From: Mesorhabditis belari
Taxonomy: Eukaryota; Nematoda; Chromadorea; Rhabditida; Rhabditidae
DNA: 64,000 nucleotides
Assembly: GCA_958450365.1 (NCBI GenBank)
Contig: CAUEEP010000926.1
Coordinates: 868,001 to 932,000 of the forward strand
Direction: 5' to 3'
Position 1 is the first letter of the stretch, and the number at the start of each line of letters is the position of its first letter. A program made the position numbers and the translations under genes. The notes below the pieces were generated by a model that did no database searches, was not told where the DNA came from, and saw only the letters and a list, made by a program, of their open reading frames with translations. Positions 52,001 to 61,100 of the stretch are shown here, one piece after another.

Positions 52001-55000
52001 TTTTTGAGGGGGCTTCCCCGGAACTCATTTCACGATTGTAGACCCGGCGGATGATTTGGTTAAAGAATGGCCAAGTGATGAAGAAGAACTGGCGCTAGGG
52101 TGTGTGAATCTTTCGAAGGAGAGCTCGCATTCACATCTCGTCGATCTCCATCCATTCAACTACCATACACGCGGATAACATGGACTCCGTAACAAATTCT
52201 CTCTCTCTCTCTCGACCACTCACCATAATGTTTAGAGGCTTCAAATCTTTCTAGAGGGTTTTGAGAGATTCTAAAAAATTCTTTTGAAAGGGAAGATTGC
52301 GTTAAATTTTAAATTTTTGCCACAAATCTTCATCCCGTTAAGCCACTTAAATAGCAATCAAACTGAGAAAACAATGCGAGCTGAGTTGAGAGTTTTGTCT
52401 CTCTCTCTCTCTCACTCGATTCTCTCTGGATTTTTGGTTCAATAAAGCTCTACTTTGTACCATTTAAAGCCTGAAGTGTCTTCTTTAAAGCTATATTCAA
52501 AGTTAATAATCTCTAAAAATCTCGAAAAAGATTTGTTTCAAGACTTTATTAACCATTTTTGAGAAATTAGCTCCAGCTATCTACTGTTTTAAAACAAAAG
52601 AACAGCTTTGTATTGTTTTAGGCTAGCAAAATGTCATTGTTTTTGCTTTGCATCTCAATGAATTTAGTGAATTCTCTAGCTTCTTAGGGAATCCAAAGTT
52701 CTTATCAATGTTTTAGAGGATATTACTAGCATATTGGTATCCTAGAAGACTATTATTCTCATTTTCAGAAAAGGATCAAGATCTTTTGACCTATTTTTTT
52801 TGACACTATATTAACCATTTTTGGGAAAGTAGCTTCAGCTCTTAGAAAAACAAATTCTTAGATCTTAGCATTTCAAGGAATCAAATCCCATTCTCCGAAC
52901 GAGTCGCTTTTCCTGAACTTGCATTGAAAATTGGGTAAAATTCGGAGCGGCTTGTCAGTCATCGATTTCTTTTCGTGTATTATATGAAATCTAGTTATAT
53001 GAAATCTTTTAGTATTTATAACCAATTTCACATTCATTTAAAAGCTCTAAGCTTCTCAAAACCCTTCGAAAGACGAAAGCCTCTAAACCCATTTACAATT
53101 TTTTCTCCCCTAAACACAGAAAAACTTCAGAGACACAGAAAAACTTCACAATTAGAAACTGGAATTGGAAATCATACAATGAGCAAATTCTCAATTTAAA
53201 CATCAAAAATTCCAGCTTTTAATAAAATAAACATATCAAATAAGAGTTTGGAAGAAACAAATGTAAAAAAAAATGGGGATTCGTGAATGACGAAAAGATT
53301 TAGGTTTAATCCATTCCGACATCAACGACACGAATATCCTTGTTGAGCAAAAAGAGGAACAACTTGAGGTTAAGCAACAAGTTTTATGACTTGAGCAATC
53401 GATTTCTAGATCACCGGCTTAATCGATATGGGCGATGTGCATTGCTCGCTGAGAATTATGGACATTGGAGCGACTTGTCTTTATTTAGCGCTTGGAGATT
53501 CGTCTGATGATAAAGAGTGAGGGTTTTTTGCCTTGTTTAAACAAAAAAAGAAGCTGTAAGAAGAAAGCTGTAAAGTTTCTAAGAATAGACTTTATATCAT
53601 TAGATGAATTGACTATTCAATCATTTTCTCATTTTCATTCAGTTGGTCGCGTTTCCCTCGTTGGTTTTTGGAGGGTTACGAGAGTGTTCGTGAGTGTGCA
53701 GATGCTGCGAAGATTATCAGCGGAATGAGGGCACGAATGGCTTGCAGTCTCATTTGTGGACTTAGGTAAAGGAAATTCGCTTTTTAAAGTTAAAATATGA
53801 CTATAATTTGAATTTTGCAGAGCGGCTCGCATAAACTACCGCAAAGAGCACGACGCTTACGTGTTGAAAACACAGATTCGCGGATGGAATATGCTCGAGG
53901 TTGGGGAATGACACAAAACTATGATTCTTATGATTTTTTTGGAGGAGAAAACTATGATTCTTTTGATGAGTACTGTAGGACAGTTTTGAGACAGTTTTGA
54001 GACGCTTTTGAGTCAGTTTTGAGTCAGTTTCAAGACAGCTTTGAGTCAGTAGACAGTTTTGAGACAGTTTTAAGACGCTTTTGAGTCAGTTTTGAGTCAG
54101 TTTCAAGACAGCTTTGAAACAGTTTTAAGACAGTTTTAAGACAGTTTTGAGACAGTTTTGAGACAGCTTTGAGACAGCTTTGAGTCAGTTTTGAGTCAGT
54201 TTCAAGACAGTTTTGAGTCAGTTTCAAGCCAGCTTTGAGTCAGTTTTAAGACAACTAATAAAAAACAACCTTGAGAGTATTGTAAAGCTTCAAATAAATA
54301 TAGTATTGCAATATTGAATCAAGAAACTAAAAATATAACTTAATGCATGTTTAGCAACTCAGCCGAGCCGGTGCCCATCCACTCATCTAATCCACTGTAC
54401 ATTCATTCGAGATTATGCTTTTCTATTCTAAAAGATGCCTTAAAATATGATCTTCACGTTGTTTTTTTGCATATTGTAATAGCCGAGTCGTTGACTCGTT
54501 AAAAATTGCTGCTTACTTTATTCTTTCTGTACTACTTTCATTTCTCTAATCGAAAAAAGAAATCCATCGAATTCGTGCTTTTCCTTTCCCAATCACGGTG
54601 ATCTGTGGATTACGGTTTACAGTTTTTCTGATTGCCAAAAAATTTTCATTATTTATTCCAATAATGATATGAAAAAAAAGACAAGTGAAATTAAATGAAA
54701 AGATTAATGAAAAGATTAATGAAAAGATTAATGAAAAGATTAATGAAAAGATTGATAAAAAGATTGATTAAAAGATTAATGAAAAGATTGATAAAAAGAT
54801 TGATAAAAAGATTGATAAAAAGATTGATAAAAAGATTAATGAAAAGATTAATGAAAAGATCTATTGTGCAAAGAGTCTAGAATCTAATGAAACCCGTAGT
54901 TGAGAAAACGAATCACATACATTCAAATTTGACTAGCATTTTTTGCAACATGAGAATTTGCGTAGACGACTGAGTGAAGGGGAGACTGCTCGTCTTTGGA

Positions 55001-55035
55001 TCCTGGCTCTGGAAAGATTTGATTTGTCGATGTAA
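49061..55035 (+). CDS. hydroxylysine kinase-like (APH-fold) enzyme
   Basis: The family (human HYKK/AGPHD1) phosphorylates 5-hydroxylysine using GTP, in the cytosol. Twelve exons in phase: 49061-49111, 49153-49203, 50049-50224, 50853-50995, 51049-51110, 51173-51263, 51715-51858, 53304-53368, 53410-53516, 53643-53765, 53821-53899 and 54937-55035 (stop TAA); 396 residues versus about 373 in human. NGYEDMNFR near residue 40 matches the family's SYDDQNF nucleotide loop. RILPGTNLEHFPF matches TYLPGRPI. The catalytic loop is HSDINDTNILV (His243, Asp245, Asn250) and the metal Asp is in LIDMGD (Asp267), as in HGDLNDHNIL...LDFGD; Gly of HGD is Ser here. The final GWNMLEHFLQ...FDLSM also aligns with the human end. 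A TTTCAG acceptor 17 bases before the ATG suits trans-splicing. Introns hold a foldback, a tRNA-like sequence and three minisatellites. Confidence 0.85.
49196..49375. repeat. 26-bp minisatellite starting at an exon end
   Basis: Copies of ATGCGATGTACAGGTATGTA plus CAGTTT, beginning with the 3' end of exon 2 (GCGATGTACAG|GTATGTAC) of the kinase gene. Each unit therefore repeats that exon's last bases and its GT donor: several potential donors in a row. Confidence 0.85.
50244..50628. mobile_element. decayed CCGTAAAT-type element
   Basis: Carries the same internal hairpins (GGTATCAAAAAATAGC and inverse) and the CACTGGTTTATGC-type block as 10443-10706 of the large foldback, and ends GTGGGGTACTATTACAGTAT. 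The left end CGGTAAATTATTTAAAAGTA is a diverged form of the shared terminus. It lies in intron 3 of the kinase gene. Confidence 0.6.
51540..51605 (+). other. tRNA-like sequence
   Basis: TAGTCGGTTAG (51549-51559, box-A-like) and AGTTCGAGTCC (51591-51601, box B) with a spacing close to a real tRNA; stems imperfect. It lies in intron 6 of the kinase gene. Confidence 0.45.
52042..52178 (+). CDS. possible alternative terminal exon of the kinase gene
   Basis: A CACGATTGTAG acceptor opens a 45-codon frame in the phase left by exon 7 (51858): DPADDLVKEWPSDEEELALG, then a Ser/His-rich end and TAA (52176-52178). AATAAA follows at 52441. Use of this exon would give about 284 residues and remove the catalytic loop and everything after it. 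It is not needed in the full-length model. Support is splice phase, open frame and poly(A) signal only. Confidence 0.4.
52441..52446 (+). terminator. polyadenylation signal inside kinase intron 7
   Basis: AATAAA 263 bases after the stop of the possible alternative terminal exon. Confidence 0.4.
53985..54255. repeat. AGACAGTTTTGAGTC-type minisatellite
   Basis: About 22 degenerate copies of AGACAGTTTTGA / GTCAGTTTTGA in the last intron of the kinase gene. Confidence 0.9.
54692..54862. repeat. 12-bp minisatellite
   Basis: AATGAAAAGATT and GATAAAAAGATT units in the last intron of the kinase gene; the repetitive RLMKRLIKRL frame is not a gene. Confidence 0.9.
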
Positions 55036-55115
55036 AGTTTGTATGTAAGGATTTGATTGTTACAGAAAGTTTTTTCGACTTTCGCTACGCTATTCTTGCG
55101 GTACTTTTTCAGCAT

Positions 55116-58100
55116 TCAGCTAACAACAGCACGATCATAGGCAGAAATGTCCCCCAATTGAGTCATGCCAGCCAGATCCTCTAGTTTAGCCTCTAGTTCT
55201 TCTGACTCTGTTTCTTCTGACTTACTTTAGATCAAGGATTTTTAAAGACAAGGAAAATTAAGAACAAGGACATTAGATTTTAAAGGTTGTTGGTTGATTT
55301 TAAAGGTTGTTGGTTGTTCAAGGTTGTTTGGTCGACAATTCTTGAGCCAAAACAAGAACCCAGACCTAAACCTTGCTTAGAGTTTCTGTGGAAGACAAAG
55401 CCAATTTAAGCAAGGCAAATCGAGAAAACAGCTGAGATTTTGGTGTAGAAAGATTGTCTTTGAAATAACTTACTATTGAATGGCTATTGAAATTGAATAC
55501 TATTGAATTTCATTGGTAGATTTTGATACTCACCCAACACCAGCCTTCTCGCCACCGCCACAGCAACGCGATCAAATGGTGTCCCACTGGCGTTTGTTGA
55601 TCTAAAACTCGTAAAAACTATTGTATAATCTTTTGCATAAGTTTAAAATCTAACTAAAAACATAATCTAAAACTTTGTCGTTTTCATTATTTCTCTTTTC
55701 AAACCTTTGCGAGTTCGAGACGGTGTATCTTTTTTTGGACGGTTTATCTCCAGCCGTTAAACCGCAGAGATATAGTTTTACCATGTCACGAATCTCCTGA
55801 AAAAAAGGATTGAGATGTTTATCAATTGAATGAATCAATTGAATGAATCAATTGAATGAATCAATTGAATGAATCAATTGAATGAATCAATTGAATGAAT
55901 CAATTGAATGAATCAATCCAATGAATCAATTCAATGAATCAATCCAATGAATCAATCCAATGAATCAATTCAATCAATCAATCCAATCAATCAATCAATC
56001 CAATCAATCAATCAATTCAATCAATCAATTCAATCAATCAATTCAATTAATCAATTCAATCAATCAAATCAATAATTACATCTACTTATATCTTGCTTTA
56101 GATCGAAAAAAACCCTTATCCTTACTTTATTACAACTGCAATAAACGAAAAGTCGCGTGGCACAAGTGAAAATGAAAAGCACCGAAACGATATCCGTCAT
56201 TATTTCATAGATCTGAAAACGTGACTTCAAAACATAGATTTATTAAGCCCAAAAACATAGATTCTATCTAGAAGTTACACCTTTGAAAACCTAGACTGAA
56301 AGCTTACGTACAAGTATTTATAGTTACTGAAAACTCAGAAAACTGAAAGCTTGCGTACAAGTCTTTATATTTACTCACATCATAGTATTCCTCAGATTGA
56401 GTACTTTCTGGACTAATGTACTCCCAAGCGGTGATGACGAGATTCAAAACATTCGCGATTAGATAAGAGCACACGATGAAAACGAGAAGACGCGTTGCAC
56501 TTCGCACCTTTTTCTAAAAGCTGACCTTTTTATAAGTTATACTTATTCAAGTATTTTGCCTAAAAACTGTTTCAATTTCTTTTCTGAAACCGTTTTCTAA
56601 AAGTTGACATTTCTTCTGTTTTTTCTAAATCGCGACCCTTTTTATTCGTCGGATTACTGTAATAAGACGATTTTTCGTCATTTTTCATTTTTTTCAAATT
56701 TTTTCAAGCTTCTCGTCGTTTTTTTCAAATTTTTTAGGAGTGGGACAAATGCGACCTTTTTTTTGCGCATCCGGACATTTGCGCACCTTTTTTTCCGCAC
56801 CTTGCCCATTAGCGCACCTTTTTTCGCGTTTTAAAAAAGCTCTAAAAGGCTAATATTAACCAATTTCTATTCCAAATTTTTTTTTCTAGGTAATTTGGGG
56901 GTGTCGAATTCAAATTTTGACATAACAGAGCGTGTGGAACCAATTTGAAAGACAAAACGGTCAAATTACAGAAAATTGTTGATTTTTCTTTTTGTATAAC
57001 TCCGTCCGTTCGCTTCCACAAGCTCTGAGATGCCAAAATTTCGATTCTACGCCCTAAAATTACCTAGAAAAACAACTTTTGGAATAGAGATTGGTTAATA
57101 TTAGCTTTTAGAGCTTTTTTAAAACGCGAAAAAAGGTGCGCTAATGGGCAAGGTGCGGAAAAAAAGGTGCACAAATGTCCGGGTGCGCAAAAAAAAGGTC
57201 GCATTTGTCCCACTCCCAGTATTTTGCCCAAAAACTGTTTCAATTTCTTTTCTGAAACCGTTTTCTAAAAGTTGACATTTCTTCTGTTTTTTTCTAAATC
57301 GCGACCCTTTTTATTCGTCGGATTACTGTAATAAGACGATTTTTCGTCATTTTTCATTTTTTTCAAGTTTCTCGTCGTTTTTTTCAAATTTTCTTGTCAT
57401 TTTTTTCAAGATTTACATTTCACTTTTCACAAGATTGCACAAGATTTACATTTCATTTCTATCACTTTTTGATAGTTTTCTTTTGTTTTTAACACTTTCA
57501 AATAACACTACAAGCTAATTATATTAATTTCGGTCAAATTTAGATCAAATTTGAAACAAAGAACACAAGTTTAACACAAAAGCCCCAAAAAAAGGACTTT
57601 AATTCTTACAAAAACACCCTTTCTGGTTCATTTTCTCACAGAAATCAGTGAAAAAACGGAGTTGAACACCAGAAAGGGTGCTTTTTCCTTTTCAGCACAA
57701 AGTACACCACAGAAAACGCTTTCGAAGTTGTTTTTTTTAAACAGGACATCATATAGAATTGATTGATTTTGACATTAACGTGAAAGAAATAGAAAAAGGA
57801 GGATTTTCATTGGTAAAACTGACCTTCGATTTTCGACTCATAATCTCAAAGCTCTAAAGCTTTTTATGGGTTTTGACTCAAATAGATTTAACTTTATTTT
57901 ATTAGATTCAATTTGAATAGTTGCATAGCTTTAAGAATTGATACAAATATCAAATAAATATCAAATAAATCTTTACGCGAACACTAAGCGTCGAGTAGCT
58001 GCTCTAAAGCGTGACCCTAGTATCTCTAAACCGTAATAGATGGTAGCAGTTACTAAATTGTCGTCAGATGCAAGACTAAATCTAGGTTGAGCTGCGATTA

Positions 58101-61100
58101 CGGTAGTCAGGGCACACTTCAGTTGGTGTTCGTTCAAAATGAACTCACTTTGTGCTCACTGCACGCAAATCGGAACATTTCTGCTGAGTGCCGTTGTTTC
58201 TGTAGTGTTCGTACTATTCTAAAGTTATAAGATTTTAAATTTAAACAGATAAGTAAAGCAATAAAGCTATCAGCTGTCAATACTTTACTATTGTATACAA
58301 AGTACCGTATTTCTTCGAATAGAAGACCGGGTAAAGAGTATCATCGCGTACTCCTGCGTAGCAGCCCTTTTTAAAATTTCTTTTCTGCATAAAAGCTTTC
58401 AATCAAGTGCTATAGAGCTGGAAAATGGCTCAAAAATCTGTTAGCTCATGTGGTATTTTTGAGTCATTTTCCAGCTCTATAGCACTTGATTGAAAGCTTT
58501 TATGCAGAAAAGAAATTTTAAAAAGGGCTGCTACGCAGGAGTACGCGATGATACTCTTTACCCGGTCTTCTATTCGAAGAAATACGGTATTCAACTGTCA
58601 TTCAACTGACAGTCTTCTTGACTAAATATTAGATCAAGTACAAAGTCTTTCACGCAAATTCATTTTCTAATTGAATAAGTCTCAAGCTATAAAATGAAAC
58701 CGTCATGGTTCCAATATGGTTCGGATACGGTTCCAATATGGTTCCAATATGGTTCCTATACGGTTCCATGACGGCTTTTTTTCCATTAAGTAGCTTAATT
58801 TCTCTTACAAATGACGTTTGAAAGTTTTTGAAAAGCTTTATTTTGAAGATTTTTTATTAGCAAGAAGCCGAGTGTTCAAAAAAAGATAAGATTCGTTTGG
58901 ATTTGGATCGTTTCTTTCAATCAAACCTATTTTGATGACAAAAAGAAAAAAAGATAGCGCACAAAAAGTTATTTCTACAACTAAAAACTCGGAATATTTC
59001 GTTTATCGGTTTTCTTTATTTGTTTATTTTTCAATACTTTTAAAAATCAGTGAAAACTCACAGATTATTCTAAAATAGTAAAACTTGTTTTAAAATGATA
59101 AAAAGTAAACGATAAACGTTTCTAATGAAAGAAACTGATTGGCATTTGGTAGTTTAAGATAACGAAATTTGGGAGTGGGACAAATGCGACCTTTTTTTCC
59201 GCACCCGGACATTTGCGCACCTTTTTTTCCGCACCTTGCCCATTAGCGCACCTTTTTTCGCGTTTTAAAAAAGCTCTAAAAGCTAATATTAACCAATTTC
59301 TATTACAAATGTTGTTTTTCTAGGTAATTTGAGGGTGTCGAATTCAAATTTTGACATAACAGAGCTTCTTAAGCCAATTTGAAAGACAAAACGGCTAGGT
59401 CAAATTACAGAAAATTGTTGATTTTTCTCTTTGTATAACTCTGTCCCTTTGTTTCCACAAGCTCTGATTTGTCAAAATTTCGATTCTATGCCCTAAAATT
59501 ACCTAGAAAAACAACTTTTGGAATAGAAATTGGTTAATATTAGCTTTTAGAGCTTTTTTAAAACGCGAAAAAAGGTGCGCTAATGGGCAAGGTGCGGAAA
59601 AAAAGGTGCGCAAATGTCCGGGTGCGCAAAAAAAAGGTCGCATTTGTCCCACTCCCCGAAATTTAGATAATGAAATCAAGTGTGCAAGACTTAGTACTCA
59701 ACCTAATATTATAATTATTCTAATAGTGAAAAAAACAAGGCTACAGTATTTTAAGGTAAAAAGTTTCTTCTTCAAAAACTCAACCTAAAATTCATATACG
59801 CAAGTACGATGAACGGGATGAAAACGGTGGCAAGATTTCGGATGTAAAATCTGAAAAGTTAGACTTTAAACTATAGTCATTTCAAAGTTATTTCTTATTC
59901 ATTATATATTCATTATGTTATTTGTTATTTATTATCTGCTATATATAAAGCAGAAGTCCGTCCGTCTGTCTATGCGCCGTCCGTCCGTCTGTGTGCGCCG
60001 TCCGTCCATCCGTCTGTGCGCCGTCCGTCCATCCGCCTGTGCGCCGTCCGTCCGTCTGTCTGTGCGCCGTCCGTCCATCCGTCTGTGCGCCGTCCGTCCA
60101 TCCGTCTGTGCGCCGTCCGTCCGTCTGTCTGTGCGCCGCCCGTCCATCTGTCTGTGCGCCATCCGTCCGTCTGTCTGTGCGCCGTCCGTCTGTGCGTGGA
60201 CGTTAGTGCACGTGGACGTTAGTACGCGTTTTTCGCTGGCTTTTATATATTCAAAGTTATTTGTTATCTTATTTATTGACTTATTTTTATTATCGCAAAT
60301 TCTCCTCACTTGAAAACAGCTCCATACACAAACGTTTGCACGATGTCGGTCATACCGGCCACAAATTCGGCGGTGCCCGTGCAATTATACGGGTTCTTTT
60401 GCAACTAAACTTCTCATTTTTATTGTCATTCTTCGAAAACCCAAACTATCTATTTATCTAGCTTATCTTATCCCCACAAAATCCGAAACCTCAATCTCTT
60501 TTGTTATTCAGTGAGCTCTTCTTTCATATTTTTGTATCGTCATCAAGATGCCCATTCTTTTCCCCATCAACTCCTCAGAAGAGAAGAAATTGGGGAAAAG
60601 ATGGGGAAAAGAATGGGGATCTTGATGACGATACAAAAATATGAAAGAAGAGCTCACTGAATAACAAAAAGTTCCCTTTTTTTCAGTGCATCAATATCAA
60701 ATTTCATGGGGTTTTTCTCTGGCTATTTATGATTTATTTTTTATTCTAGACCAACTTCTCAGGACGATTTGCCCAATTTTTCAAAGCTTGCTCCCACATT
60801 AATGCCAAATTCCGTGATAATTTTGTGAGAGAATTTAAATTGTTTACGTGAATGATAATAGATGAAAATAGATTAAGGAATTTGTGAAAATCGACACAAA
60901 ATATAGAAATATAGATGGGAAAGGTTCGAGATTAACCTATAAAGTTTTTTTTTCCAAAAAATCCGCTTACGAACAAGCGTACTCCAACTATCGTACTCCA
61001 ACTGACGCCTATTGGAGATCAAAGTTTTAAGGGGACTTTTGATTGCTCTAAAGTACTTGCTTGCTGAAAGAGTACAAAAATATGAAAGAGTACACTTGCT

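Noticed and set aside
53900..54000. Stop codon directly after kinase exon 11 (GTTGGGGAATGA)
   Set aside because: A GT donor at 53900 and an in-phase exon at 54937-55035 give a C-terminus that matches the family, so read-through to this stop is less likely.
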